This document shows, in pieces, positions 53,443 through 61,951 of a DNA stretch of 64,000 nt. Origin of the DNA: Pontibacter vulgaris (GTDB taxonomy: Bacteria; Bacteroidota; Bacteroidia; Cytophagales; Hymenobacteraceae); NCBI RefSeq assembly GCF_022758145.1, contig NZ_JAJVDH010000002.1:62001-126000 (forward strand). The letters run 5' to 3'. The position numbers were made by a program, and so were the translations under genes. Within the stretch, counting starts at the first letter, position 1; every line of letters begins with the position of its first letter. The notes under the pieces are model-generated. The model was given only the letters and a program-made list of their open reading frames with translations. It ran no database searches and had not been told where the DNA came from.

Positions 53443-54004
53443 CCTCTTCCGGATAATTATACTCAGTAGTTTGTATCTCAGTCGCCTCTACAGGCTTAGC
53501 TGCAATATCGGGATTTTCAGATACACTCTGTAAGTATTCTTCTACCTTTTTCGTGATGTAAACCATTAAAAGGGCTGTAAGCTGGCTGGTGATCAGCTTG
53601 GTGAAGCCGGAATCCATAAAACTTTTGGCGGCACTTTTATTTTTGTGCTCGGGCTGTTCTGCATGCGGCATACGTTCTGATGATAAAGTATAATCATCTT
53701 CCTGCTCATGCAGCATAGAATCGTAGTCTACTACGCTGGTCTCTGCAGCGGCATTGTGGCTTACATGAAGCGGCTCTTTTGCTTTCTTTACTTTTTTAGC
53801 TTTTTTTTTACCGCCGCTAAACATACTGCTTAATAAATAACCTGCCAGCAATACACCGCCGGCAATGGCTACTTTTTTGCCAATCTGCTGCGACTGTGTC
53901 TTAATCTGGTCAACATCGCCCATTAAAGCATTTCTGTATTCTTCTTTCTGACGCTCCAATAACTCTCGCTCATTCTCGAACAAGGGGTTGCTTAGCTCAC
54001 TCAT
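53432..54004 (-). CDS. Charged single-helix protein, unknown function
   Basis: 190 residues, not recognised. A helical N-part (ENERELLERQKEEYRNALMGDVDQIKTQ), a hydrophobic stretch with GG (VAIAGGVLLAGYLLSSMFSGG, about residues 49-69), a basic run KKKAKKVKKAKE, a disordered acidic middle and a hydrophobic helix near residues 135-150 (LITSQLTALLMVYITKKVEEYL). It overlaps the holin-family gene by 4 bp and GGGP synthase by 11 bp, so the three form one operon. Confidence 0.68.
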   Translation of the reverse strand: MSELSNPLFENERELLERQKEEYRNALMGDVDQIKTQSQQIGKKVAIAGGVLLAGYLLSSMFSGGKKKAKKVKKAKEPLHVSHNAAAETSVVDYDSMLHEQEDDYTLSSERMPHAEQPEHKNKSAAKSFMDSGFTKLITSQLTALLMVYITKKVEEYLQSVSENPDIAAKPVEATEIQTTEYNYPEEDAI

Positions 54005-54381
54005 AGTGTTTTATCTCGTTTGTCGGTTTTATAGATTGTATTGTCAAAGGTTTTATCGGCCACATTCTGAAATACTTTTTTATCCAGGCCAATAATCAGC
54101 ACAACCAGCACTGCTACATAAAACAAAGCCACAATGCCAAAGCCCCAGAACGAGCTATCCAGCAAGTGATTGAGCAACAGGGCAATAAAGAGGTTGATAA
54201 AAATAAAGCTCATAATCCCAACAAAACCTAGCAGGAGCACGTGCAGTAAACTAACGAAGGAAGTTTTTAGTTTATCCTGTATCTCCAGTCTGATTATATC
54301 GATGCGGGTATCGATGTACCCCATCAGGTTTTCGATGATATTGGTGCTTTTCTCGCGTGTGCCGTTGTCGTTGTTGGCCAT
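54001..54381 (-). CDS. Phage holin superfamily III-type membrane protein (PF07332-like)
   Basis: 126 residues. A polar, charged N-part with an amphipathic helix (IIENLMGYIDTRIDIIRLEIQDKLK), then two close transmembrane helices (LLHVLLLGFVGIMSFIFINLFIALLL and FWGFGIVALFYVAVLVVLIIGL). This layout is that of the chromosomal holin_3_6 family, which is not necessarily from phage. First gene of the operon with the charged protein and GGGP synthase; role unknown. Confidence 0.78.
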   Translation of the reverse strand: MANNDNGTREKSTNIIENLMGYIDTRIDIIRLEIQDKLKTSFVSLLHVLLLGFVGIMSFIFINLFIALLLNHLLDSSFWGFGIVALFYVAVLVVLIIGLDKKVFQNVADKTFDNTIYKTDKRDKTL

Positions 54382-54532
54382 AGTGCTAAGCTTTTTTAGT
54401 GCCTGTTTTGTATACGATTAAAGAATGAAAAATTACTCAATGTATAACCGGATAAAATGTACTACGGAAATTTCAGATCAGTTGTATAAAATTACAAAAG
54501 ATAAACGTTAACCTTTTTGTACTTTCGCCTGC

Positions 54533-55627
54533 TTGGATCAGAATTATTACATAGTTTTAGGAGTAAGCCGCACTGCCACCACGCAGGAAATTAAGCTGGC
54601 TTACAAACGGCTTGCGCTGCAATACCACCCCGACAGGAACCCCGGTAATGCGCGTGCCGAAGAGCAATTTAAGCTGGTGAACACCGCCTACCAGACACTT
54701 TCTAACCCAAGCAAGCGTGCCCGATACGACCTTAAACTACAATATGTAAGCGAGCAGCGCCGTGTAGTGCAACCGCAATCTTATTACGATCCCCGTTATA
54801 ACCATACCCGCGAGCCTGCATCGGTATCGGAGCGTTATTACCACAAACGTCCGGTTATGCAGGAGCAGCGTTTCTCGCGACGCGATGCATACATTACCGC
54901 TGCATTTGTTGCCTGCCTGTTGCTGTTTAGCCTGCTGCTTAAAGTGGTAATGGATTACGTGGCCGGAGAAGATAAGTATAAAACAGCCTTATCATACATG
55001 GCAGACGGTAAGTATAGCAGTGCCCACAGCCTTTTAACAGATGCCATATATTTCAGGCCCAAGCATGCCGATGCATACCTGACCCGCGCAAGTATAGAAC
55101 TGAATGTGTTTGAGGATTACCAGGATGCCCTGCAGGATCTGAACCAGGCAATAGCGCTACAGGATAATGTGCCCGCCGAAACCTATTATATGCGCGGCAA
55201 ATGTTACCAGAAGCTATCGCAGTTTAAACTGGCAGAACAAGACTTTAGCCGGACACTGCACCTGGATAGTACTTTGTATGCCGCGCACCTGGAGCGAGGT
55301 GAGGTGCGCCTTTTTTACCTGCAAAACTATAAGCTAGCCATTGCAGATTTTACAGCTTTTTTAAAACGCTCGCATAGCGGTGAGTCTTGGTCTAAGGCGC
55401 TTACTTTTAGGGGTTTTGGATATTATAAATTAGGTGATTATACTTTGTCGGAGGCTGACTACCGCCGGGTGTTGGATGTGGATAACAGTAATGGCCGTGT
55501 GTATTATTTATTAGGCAGAACAGAGCTGGAGCAGCAGTTTGCTGATTCGGCCTGCGTGCATTTTAAGAATGCCTACAGGTTAGGTTATACAGCAGCAATG
55601 TTAGAGCTGAGTGCAAATTGCCAGTAA
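54533..55627 (+). CDS. J-domain protein with a membrane helix and TPR tail
   Basis: 364 residues, start TTG 54533. J domain residues 1-70 ([34 protein letters not shown], with HPD, and [15 protein letters not shown]), a polar linker, a single transmembrane helix ([25 protein letters not shown], about 117-141), then TPRs ([70 protein letters not shown]). With a single helix the J domain should be cytoplasmic and the TPRs periplasmic. No zinc-finger or substrate domain, so it is not DnaJ itself. Confidence 0.88.
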   Translation: MDQNYYIVLGVSRTATTQEIKLAYKRLALQYHPDRNPGNARAEEQFKLVNTAYQTLSNPSKRARYDLKLQYVSEQRRVVQPQSYYDPRYNHTREPASVSERYYHKRPVMQEQRFSRRDAYITAAFVACLLLFSLLLKVVMDYVAGEDKYKTALSYMADGKYSSAHSLLTDAIYFRPKHADAYLTRASIELNVFEDYQDALQDLNQAIALQDNVPAETYYMRGKCYQKLSQFKLAEQDFSRTLHLDSTLYAAHLERGEVRLFYLQNYKLAIADFTAFLKRSHSGESWSKALTFRGFGYYKLGDYTLSEADYRRVLDVDNSNGRVYYLLGRTELEQQFADSACVHFKNAYRLGYTAAMLELSANCQ

Positions 55628-55731
55628 GTATAAGATTGGTGCGCTAAGTTTAACAGGGCTTTTATTGCGGGCTCGGCAAGTATGGGCAGCGCAAACAATG
55701 TAAAGTTTCGGGAGTTAGATAAAGTATAAAA

Positions 55732-55764
55732 ACAAAAAACCCTCTTCGGTTAAGAAGAGGGTTT
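55732..55764 (-). terminator. Intrinsic terminator of tRNA-Phe
   Basis: On the minus strand AAACCCTCTTC pairs with GAAGAGGGTTT across TTAACC and is followed by TTTGTTTTT. Confidence 0.9.
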
Positions 55765-55768
55765 AAGC

Positions 55769-55844
55769 TGGTGGTGATGATTGGAATCGAACCAACGACA
55801 CAAGGATTTTCAGTCCTTTGCTCTACCAACTGAGCTACATCACC
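55769..55844 (-). tRNA. tRNA-Phe (GAA anticodon)
   Basis: 76 nt read on the minus strand. Acceptor stem GGTGATG pairs with CATCACC; D-arm GCTCAGTTGGTAGAGC; anticodon stem AAGGA/TCCTT with loop CTGAAAA, anticodon GAA; T-arm GTTGG/CCAAT with TTCGATT loop. The 3' CCA is encoded. Promoter and terminator flank it, so it is a single-gene unit. Confidence 0.97.
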
Positions 55845-55879
55845 AGCTCTTGTTGTGCCCCTTGTTTCTAAAGGGTATG

Positions 55880-55910
55880 CAAAAGTAGCAACTAAGATTG
55901 AACGTGCAAA
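55880..55910 (-). promoter_or_regulatory. Promoter of tRNA-Phe (TTTG-N19-TACTTTTG)
   Basis: On the minus strand a TTTG (55910-55907), exactly 19 bp, then TACTTTTG (55887-55880). This is the full Bacteroidota sigma-A consensus, about 36 bp upstream of the tRNA. An A/T-rich block with a GTTCCTC word lies further upstream. Confidence 0.85.
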
Positions 55911-56012
55911 CATTCAGCTCAAAAAATTTTAAAAAAAGTTCCTCATGCACGTTTATTCTTCGTATTCTGCTATCTTTAGGTATAAATTGGTATGTATAAC
56001 GAATAGTTTATC

Positions 56013-57386
56013 GTGATAGGATTAGAGAACATTATCTTCCTGATTGTTGCTGCACTGGGCATAGGCTTATTTGTGTGGCAGATACGCAAGATCCGAAAGA
56101 ATATACTTATTGGCCGCGACGTAGAGCTGGCTGATAACCCATCGGAGCGCATTAATAAAATGTTGTTAGTTGCCTTTGGCCAGCAGAAAATGTTTAAGCG
56201 CCCGTTGCCGGCAGTACTTCACCTGTTTGTATATGTAGGCTTTCTGGTAATTAACATCGAAGTACTGGAGATCATGATCGATGGTATTTTCGGAACACAT
56301 CGCGTGCTGGGTTTTATGGGGCCACTCTACAGTGCCCTCATGTTTGTAAATGAGATATTGGCTGCCTTGGTAATTGTGGCCTGCGCTATTTTCCTGTGGA
56401 GAAGAAATGTATCAAAGGTGCCACGCCTGGCAACTGGTGTGGAAATGCGTGCCTGGCCTAAAATGGACGCCAATGTTATCCTAATCACCGAGATCGTGCT
56501 GATGTTTGCGCTATTCGCTTTTAATATCTCCGATATTAAACTGGCAGAGCTGGAAAACCGCCACATGGCCGGCAGCTTCCCGGTGAGCCAACTGTTTGTA
56601 AATGCTTTTGGGTCTGATGCTGGTACTTTGCATGCCATTGCTACCGTAGGTTGGTGGATTCACATCTTGGGCATACTGGCGTTTATGAACTACCTGCCAA
56701 GCTCCAAGCACTTCCACATTATCATGGCTTTCCCGAACGTATATTACTCTAAGCTGTTCCCGAAAGGCAAATTCTCTACAAACCCAAGTATAACGCACGA
56801 AATAAAGGCCATGCTGGACCCAAGCTACCAGCCGCCCGCTCCTGAAGTAGATGCCGAGGGCAACCCGATTGTACAGCGCTTTGGAGCCAAAGACGTGGAA
56901 GACCTGAGCTGGAAGCAGCTGATGGATTCTTATACTTGTACCGAGTGCGGCCGCTGTACTTCTGTTTGCCCGGCCAACATAACAGGTAAGCTGCTTTCGC
57001 CACGAAAGATTGTGATGGATACCCGTGACCGTATGGAGGAGAAAGGCGAACATCCGGCTATCTTCAAGCCAAACCATTATAAAGAAATGGGTGTGGAGCG
57101 TGTAGAAACTACCGATGAAAAAACATTGCTGAGAGGTTACATCACGCCAGAAGAGCTATGGGCTTGTACAACCTGTAATGCCTGCGTAGAGTCCTGCCCG
57201 GTTAACATCGATCAGCTTTCTACTATCATGGACTTGCGCCGCTATTTGGTACTGGAAGAATCTGCTGCGCCGGCTTCGCTTAATGCTATGTTCACTAACA
57301 TCGAGAACAACGGTGCGCCGTGGGCGTTCCCGGCGTCTGACCGCTTTAACTGGGCCGACGAATTATACTTACCTTCGAAGAACTAG
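56013..57386 (+). CDS. Fe-S dicluster membrane protein (HdrC/E-like oxidoreductase subunit)
   Basis: 457 residues. N-terminal membrane part with about six hydrophobic segments, similar to the cytochrome b-like gamma subunits of nitrate reductases (NIIFLIVAALGIGLFVWQI, HLFVYVGFLVINIEVLEIMI, IATVGWWIHILGILAFMNYLPSSKH). The C-terminal part holds two 4Fe-4S binding motifs: CTECGRCTSVCPANITG and CTTCNACVESCPVNID. Start is GTG 56013. It is paired with the CCG-domain protein downstream, as in HdrC-HdrB. The electron partners are unknown. Confidence 0.9.
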   Translation: MIGLENIIFLIVAALGIGLFVWQIRKIRKNILIGRDVELADNPSERINKMLLVAFGQQKMFKRPLPAVLHLFVYVGFLVINIEVLEIMIDGIFGTHRVLGFMGPLYSALMFVNEILAALVIVACAIFLWRRNVSKVPRLATGVEMRAWPKMDANVILITEIVLMFALFAFNISDIKLAELENRHMAGSFPVSQLFVNAFGSDAGTLHAIATVGWWIHILGILAFMNYLPSSKHFHIIMAFPNVYYSKLFPKGKFSTNPSITHEIKAMLDPSYQPPAPEVDAEGNPIVQRFGAKDVEDLSWKQLMDSYTCTECGRCTSVCPANITGKLLSPRKIVMDTRDRMEEKGEHPAIFKPNHYKEMGVERVETTDEKTLLRGYITPEELWACTTCNACVESCPVNIDQLSTIMDLRRYLVLEESAAPASLNAMFTNIENNGAPWAFPASDRFNWADELYLPSKN

Positions 57387-57491
57387 ACAAAAGAATTTTC
57401 AGACAAAGAACATAAGTCATTGGATGTAGGAGTTGATTATTGATTCCTTTGTCTTTTGTCAAATTGTCCTTCGTCCTTTACAAATACACTG

Positions 57492-58307
57492 ATGGAAGAA
57501 AATAAAAGATTAGTGAAAGTGCCAACGATGGCCCAGATGGCTGCCAACGGCGAAGAACCTGAGATCCTGTTCTGGGTTGGTTGTGCCGGCGCTTTCGACG
57601 ACCGTTATAAAAGAGTAACCCGCGCTTTCGTTCAGATTCTGGAGCATGTGGGTGTAAAATATGCCGTATTAGGTACCGAAGAAAGCTGTACCGGCGACCC
57701 AGCCAAACGTGCCGGTAATGAGTTCCTGTTCCAGATGCAGGCCATCACTAACATCGAAGTGATGAATGCTTATAATGTGAAGAAGATCGTAACGGCTTGC
57801 CCGCACTGCTTCAACACGATTAAAAATGAATACCCTGACTTGGGCGGCAACTATGAAGTAATTCACCACTCCACGTTCCTGCAGCAACTTATAAACGAAG
57901 GCAAAGTGCATGTGCAGGGCGGTGAGGCGTTTAAAGGCAAGCGCATTACCTACCACGATTCCTGTTACCTGGGCCGCGCCAACGATATTTACGAAGCTCC
58001 ACGCGATGTACTGGCTGCCCTGGATGCCGACCTGGTTGAAATGAAGCGTAGTCGTGCCAATGGTTTATGCTGCGGTGCCGGTGGTGCCCAGATGTTTAAA
58101 GAAGCTGAGCCGGGTAAAAAAGAGATTAACATCGAAAGAACGGAAGAAGCACTGGCTACTTTAGGAACAGAAGGCGTAATTGCAACAGCCTGTCCGTTCT
58201 GTATGGTAATGATGAATGACGGCGTAAAGAACAAGGAGCAGGAACAAAACGTAAAAGTTTTTGATATTGCCGAGCTTATCGCACAAGCCGAAGGACTTAC
58301 AAAGTAA
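57492..58307 (+). CDS. CCG-domain Fe-S protein (HdrB/LutA-like)
   Basis: 271 residues from ATG 57492; the frame is open upstream but no good start signal is there. Two cysteine-rich CCG domains: ILFWVGCAGAFDDRY, EESCTGDPAKRAGNEFLF, KKIVTACPHCFNTIKNEYPD, then ITYHDSCYLGRANDIYEAPR, GLCCGAGGAQMF, IATACPFCMVMMND. They would hold a non-cubane or 4Fe-4S cluster as in heterodisulfide reductase B. Translated directly after the membrane subunit, so the two probably form a complex at the inner face of the membrane. Confidence 0.9.
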   Translation: MEENKRLVKVPTMAQMAANGEEPEILFWVGCAGAFDDRYKRVTRAFVQILEHVGVKYAVLGTEESCTGDPAKRAGNEFLFQMQAITNIEVMNAYNVKKIVTACPHCFNTIKNEYPDLGGNYEVIHHSTFLQQLINEGKVHVQGGEAFKGKRITYHDSCYLGRANDIYEAPRDVLAALDADLVEMKRSRANGLCCGAGGAQMFKEAEPGKKEINIERTEEALATLGTEGVIATACPFCMVMMNDGVKNKEQEQNVKVFDIAELIAQAEGLTK

Positions 58308-58381
58308 TTGTTGATTGGTAGTTGCTAATTGTTTTAAACGATTAAGAACCAACGATCAATAATAAACAACTAACAATAAAT
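58308..58381. repeat. Intergenic element with the ATTGTTGATT word
   Basis: An AT-rich block with ATTGTTGATT (58307-58316), TTGCTAATTGTTTT and, in the other orientation, AACAACTAACAAT. It resembles the flanks of the S23 pseudogene at 35.1 and 35.5 kb. No gene. Confidence 0.4.
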
Positions 58382-58864
58382 ATGTATATTCCGTTTGACG
58401 AGTTGCCGCCGCATGCCCGGCTGTGGATCTACCAGGCAAACAGGCCTTTAACCGAGGTCGAGCAAACCGAGATAAAACCACTGCTGCAGGCTTTTGCAAC
58501 TGAATGGAGCAGCCACGGAACAGGTTTGCAGGCATCGGCTAAATTACTGCACGGGCAGTTTCTGGTGCTGGCTAACAACGAAAGCGCAACTGCTGCCAGT
58601 GGTTGCTCCATCGATAAGTCGGTAAATTTTGTAAGGGAGCTGGAACAACGCTTTGAAGTTTCTTTTTTCGATCGTACACAGCTTGCCTTTTTAAACAAAG
58701 GGCAGGTACAACTGGTAAGTATAAGCGAACTAAAAAACAAAGTAGCTACCGGCGATATAAAAGAAGATACGTTATACTTTGATACGCTTGTAAACAATTA
58801 CGAAGACCTGCAAACGGAGTGGCCTCGGCCAGCCCGTGCCAGCTGGCTTTCGCGGTATTTCTGA
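58382..58864 (+). CDS. Conserved hypothetical protein upstream of the OmpA gene
   Basis: 160 residues, soluble. Opening YIPFDELPPHARLWIYQANRPLTEVEQTEI, ASAKLLHGQFLVLANNESATAASGCSIDKSVNF and the end DTLYFDTLVNNYEDLQTEWPRPARASWLSRYF. In this phylum relatives are sometimes labelled ABC transporter ATPase, but there is no Walker motif here, so that name is wrong for this sequence. Function unknown. It lies between the Hdr-like pair and the OmpA lipoprotein gene. Confidence 0.72.
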   Translation: MYIPFDELPPHARLWIYQANRPLTEVEQTEIKPLLQAFATEWSSHGTGLQASAKLLHGQFLVLANNESATAASGCSIDKSVNFVRELEQRFEVSFFDRTQLAFLNKGQVQLVSISELKNKVATGDIKEDTLYFDTLVNNYEDLQTEWPRPARASWLSRYF

Positions 58865-58893
58865 TTCTGGCTAACCATAACTTTACACTGTTC

Positions 58894-60843
58894 ATGCGCC
58901 AAACGCTACAACCAAAGCTTATTGCTTTTTACCTGATACGGTCGGGTATGTTTATACTATTTGTGCTGTTGCTCGCAGCCTGCGGTTCTGGTAAACACAT
59001 CAGCAAAGGCGATAAAAAGTTTGGGGAGGAAGAGTATGAGCGCGCCATTGAATACTACAAGCAGGGCCTGACCAAAGCAAAAAATCCGGGAGAAATAAAC
59101 TATAGAATAGCAGAAGCTTACCGCATGTCTAACAGGCTTGCGCAGGCAGAACCATTCTATAAAGCTGCCCTGGATGCGAATTTCCGTAGAGAAGATGCTT
59201 ACTTTTATTATGGTATGGCGCTCAAAGCTAATGGCAAATACGAGGAGGCCCTGAACCAGCTACAGGATTATGTGCGTGTAGGCAGCAACCCACGGTTAAA
59301 AGGCCTGGCAGTACGCGAAGTAGAGAACTATAATGCACTAAGCGATATTTTACGCCGTGCACAAAAATTTGAAGTACAGAACCTGGAAGCCCTGAACACG
59401 GATGCTTCTGAGTTTGCGCCATACATACTTAATAACGAGCTCATTTTTTCATCTACCCGTGGTGCCGGTAAAAAGTACTGGGGTAATGGAGAGGGCTTTA
59501 TCGATATTTATGCCACAACACTTACCGATTCGGCTGCAGCTATGGGCGGTGCTGTGCGCAAATTTGATGGTATAAATGTAGAAGGCTTACACGATGCGCT
59601 GGCTACTTTTACTGATGAAGGCAGAAGTATGGTGTTTGCCCGTGGCAACGAAGGCACAAAGAAAGGCCGCCAGAACGTAGACCTGTACATTTCTTTCTTC
59701 CGCTCTAATGCCTGGTCTGAGCCTAAGATTTTAAGTATAAACGATGCCCGTGCCTGGGATTCTTCGCCGGCATTCTCGCCAGATGGTAAAACGTTATACT
59801 TTGCTTCTGACCGGAAAGGCGGCCTGGGCGGTAACGATATTTACAAAACCACCATAGACGATAACGGCCGTTTCTCTACGCCGGAAAATCTAGGGCCGGA
59901 TGTGAACACACAGGGCAACGAAAGCTTTGTTTATGTAGCACCGGATGGCACTTTATACATTGCTTCTGATGGTTTACCCGGCTTAGGCAACTTAGATCTG
60001 TTCCGTATAGAAAATGGTAAACCTGTAAATCTGGGCGCACCCGTAAATTCCCCGGGCGATGATTTCAGCATTTACTTTAAAGATGGCTTAACTGGTTATT
60101 TCTCGTCTAACCGCGAAGGCGGAAAAGGTGGCGACGACCTGTATAGCTTTGCAAAATTGCAGCGCAAGCTTGTTAACTTCTTTGTAGACGGTACCGTTTT
60201 CCAGCGCCGTGAAGGAGCAAAGCAGCAAACTATAGTTCCGAACCAACTGGTAGTGCTGCAGGACGATAAGGGCAAAAAACTGCGCGAAGTTAACGCCGAT
60301 GCCGAAGGTAAATTCTCCTTTAGTTTAGATACAGCAGCAACTTACTCATTAGTATCTGAAAAGCCTGGTTTCTTCACAGCCCGCCAGCGCATAACTACAG
60401 TAGGTAAAATTCCACCGCAGGAGCAGTTAAAAGACGAAGTAACCGACATCAGGTTAACCGCTACGTTGGTGATGAATGAAATTGTGAAAGAGAAGGCAAT
60501 TGTGCTGGAAAACATTTTTTACGATTTCGATAAAGCCAATATTCGCCCGGATGCTGCCATAGAACTGGATAAACTGGTGGAAGTACTAAACGACAATCCT
60601 AAAATCTCTATCGAGCTGAGTTCGCACACCGACTCCCGTGGTGTAGATATTTATAACGAGGATCTATCGCAGCGACGTGCCGAATCTGCGGTGAAGTATA
60701 TTATCTCGAAAGGGATAGATAAATCCCGTATTACCGCAAAAGGCTATGGCGAAAAGCGACCAGTTGTGAAGAATGCCAAAACAGAAGCCGAGCACCAGCG
60801 CAACCGCCGCACAGAGTTTAAAGTGGTTCGCATTCAGGAATAG
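58894..60843 (+). CDS. TPR-PD40-OmpA lipoprotein
   Basis: 649 residues from ATG 58894; ATG 58948, just before the hydrophobic part MFILFVLLLAACGSG, is an alternative. Lipobox LAAC. Then TPRs (KFGEEEYERAIEYYKQGLTKAKN, YRIAEAYRMSNRLAQAEPFYKAAL), WD40-like PD40 blades (NELIFSSTRG, DSSPAFSPDGKTLYFASDRKGG, SIYFKDGLTGYFSSNREGG), a carboxypeptidase-regulatory-like domain and a C-terminal OmpA domain (IFYDFDKANIRPDAAIELDKL, SHTDSRGVDIYNEDLSQRRAESA, RNRRTEFKVV). Anchors the outer membrane to peptidoglycan. This layout is shared with PorE of the type IX secretion apparatus; such a role is possible but not shown. Confidence 0.9.
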   Translation: MRQTLQPKLIAFYLIRSGMFILFVLLLAACGSGKHISKGDKKFGEEEYERAIEYYKQGLTKAKNPGEINYRIAEAYRMSNRLAQAEPFYKAALDANFRREDAYFYYGMALKANGKYEEALNQLQDYVRVGSNPRLKGLAVREVENYNALSDILRRAQKFEVQNLEALNTDASEFAPYILNNELIFSSTRGAGKKYWGNGEGFIDIYATTLTDSAAAMGGAVRKFDGINVEGLHDALATFTDEGRSMVFARGNEGTKKGRQNVDLYISFFRSNAWSEPKILSINDARAWDSSPAFSPDGKTLYFASDRKGGLGGNDIYKTTIDDNGRFSTPENLGPDVNTQGNESFVYVAPDGTLYIASDGLPGLGNLDLFRIENGKPVNLGAPVNSPGDDFSIYFKDGLTGYFSSNREGGKGGDDLYSFAKLQRKLVNFFVDGTVFQRREGAKQQTIVPNQLVVLQDDKGKKLREVNADAEGKFSFSLDTAATYSLVSEKPGFFTARQRITTVGKIPPQEQLKDEVTDIRLTATLVMNEIVKEKAIVLENIFYDFDKANIRPDAAIELDKLVEVLNDNPKISIELSSHTDSRGVDIYNEDLSQRRAESAVKYIISKGIDKSRITAKGYGEKRPVVKNAKTEAEHQRNRRTEFKVVRIQE

Positions 60844-60874
60844 CTTTAGAGTGAGGAGTGCTGAGTCAGGAACT

Positions 60875-60937
60875 GTAACTTAAAGTATAAAAAAGGCCTG
60901 CAGATAAACTGCAGGCCTTTTTTATACTTTAAGTTAC
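60875..60937 (+). terminator. 29-bp perfect terminator hairpin with inverted AAGTATA words
   Basis: Arms 60875-60903 and 60909-60937 are exact reverse complements over 29 bp with a five-base loop (ATAAA). The core is GGCCTGCAG/CTGCAGGCC with flanking A/T and T/A runs, and each arm holds the AAGTATA/TATACTT word. The extraordinary length makes it a terminator for the OmpA gene. Confidence 0.85.
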
Positions 60938-61179
60938 TAAACGCAAGTTGCTTGATGCTTTACCCTGCTGATAACTTACCCACCCCTAACCCCTCCTTGG
61001 AGGGGAACTACAGGTACGTGTACAAATTCCCCTCCAAGGAGGGGTTAGGGGTGGGTTTACTATAACGGATGATACATAATAGCTTTATCGCCCAGCTTGA
61101 GATAATCGTTAGAATCTCAACAAAGCCACGTTTGATCAAATTATCAGATCTGTATTAGAAAGCAGATCTCATTATCCCG
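60938..61179. other. Intergenic region with a long inverted repeat
   Basis: Contains the 30-bp inverted repeat at 60978-61056 and no gene. The remainder, 61057-61179, is ordinary intergenic DNA with no seen features. Confidence 0.6.
60978..61056. repeat. Long inverted repeat with CCCCTCCTTGGAGGGG core
   Basis: Arms 60978-61007 and 61027-61056, 30 bp each and exact reverse complements, separated by 19 bp. Each arm is itself palindromic around CCCCTCCTTGGAGGGG. Such C-rich elements with ACCCACCCCTAACCCCTCC recur in many Bacteroidota genomes. A T-run does not follow. Confidence 0.8.
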
Positions 61180-61731
61180 CTACTTCAGCAAAAACTTAAC
61201 GCCTACACCAATAGTTCTGGCTTGCTCTAGCGGCATGCGAGGCTGATAAGGACTATTATCGAATCGCATGAACGGAGCCCGGTAATCAAGAGAGAGGGAG
61301 ATAGGCGCTTTTTTGAAAGTATACTCCATGCCAAAACTTGCCACAGTTACCAGGTTAGTTGTTATATCTGGCTCTTCGGGGTAATAAGTATAATTATGGC
61401 TGCGCATAACCCCAAGCCCTAAACCAGCATAAGGCCTGAAGCGCGAAGAGGTTAGCAGTTGTGGCTGCCAGATGTAACTGAGCGAGGCCAGAAAAATGCG
61501 CGAGTCCTTTATTATACTTGACTGTGCTTCCAGCGCCGACTCTTTACCTATAAAGTACTTGGCCGATATGCTGATATCTGCCCCGGTCGGGCCACCATAA
61601 GATAAACGTGCCCCGATGGCTGCTTTATAAGGAGCCGTGGCTTGTGGTTTTACACGCAGCGAGTCTTGCGCCTGCAAGGTGTTAAGCGAACTCAGCAAAC
61701 AGAGGCAAAGCAGCATGATCTTGTTTTTCAT
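61180..61731 (-). CDS. Outer-membrane beta-barrel protein
   Basis: 183 residues, signal peptide ends SLNTLQAQ (about residue 22). Strand pattern of an eight-stranded barrel (AAIGARLSYGGPTGADISISAKYF, IFLASLSYIWQPQ, YAGLGLGVMRSH, ASFGMEYTF, SLSLDYRAPF) with Phe-Leu-Leu-Lys at the end. Function unknown; porin-like proteins of this size are common in the phylum. Confidence 0.82.
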   Translation of the reverse strand: MKNKIMLLCLCLLSSLNTLQAQDSLRVKPQATAPYKAAIGARLSYGGPTGADISISAKYFIGKESALEAQSSIIKDSRIFLASLSYIWQPQLLTSSRFRPYAGLGLGVMRSHNYTYYPEEPDITTNLVTVASFGMEYTFKKAPISLSLDYRAPFMRFDNSPYQPRMPLEQARTIGVGVKFLLK

Positions 61732-61922
61732 AGTTTATTTTTTAGGTTTATATATAGTATGATGCCTATAAATAGGCAAACGTTGCATGTTATTAAGTAT
61801 AAAATTGTAGTATACTAAGTATAGATTTGCACGCGTTATACTAAGTTTGTATGTGTTAGCCCAGCTTGGATTACCAAATTCATCTTTTTGCTTTTTAACC
61901 TCGCTAATACCACGGCCTTTCT

Positions 61923-61930
61923 TAAATTTG
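61923..61930 (+). promoter_or_regulatory. -7 promoter box (TAAATTTG) of the PurM-like gene
   Basis: Exact TAnnTTTG, 21 bp upstream of the ATG at 61952. Confidence 0.45.
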
Positions 61931-61951
61931 TAGACAAACCATTCTCCAGCT

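Noticed and set aside
54001-54381. Holin-family gene as sign of a prophage
   Set aside because: No other phage genes are near; this family is a common chromosomal membrane protein group.
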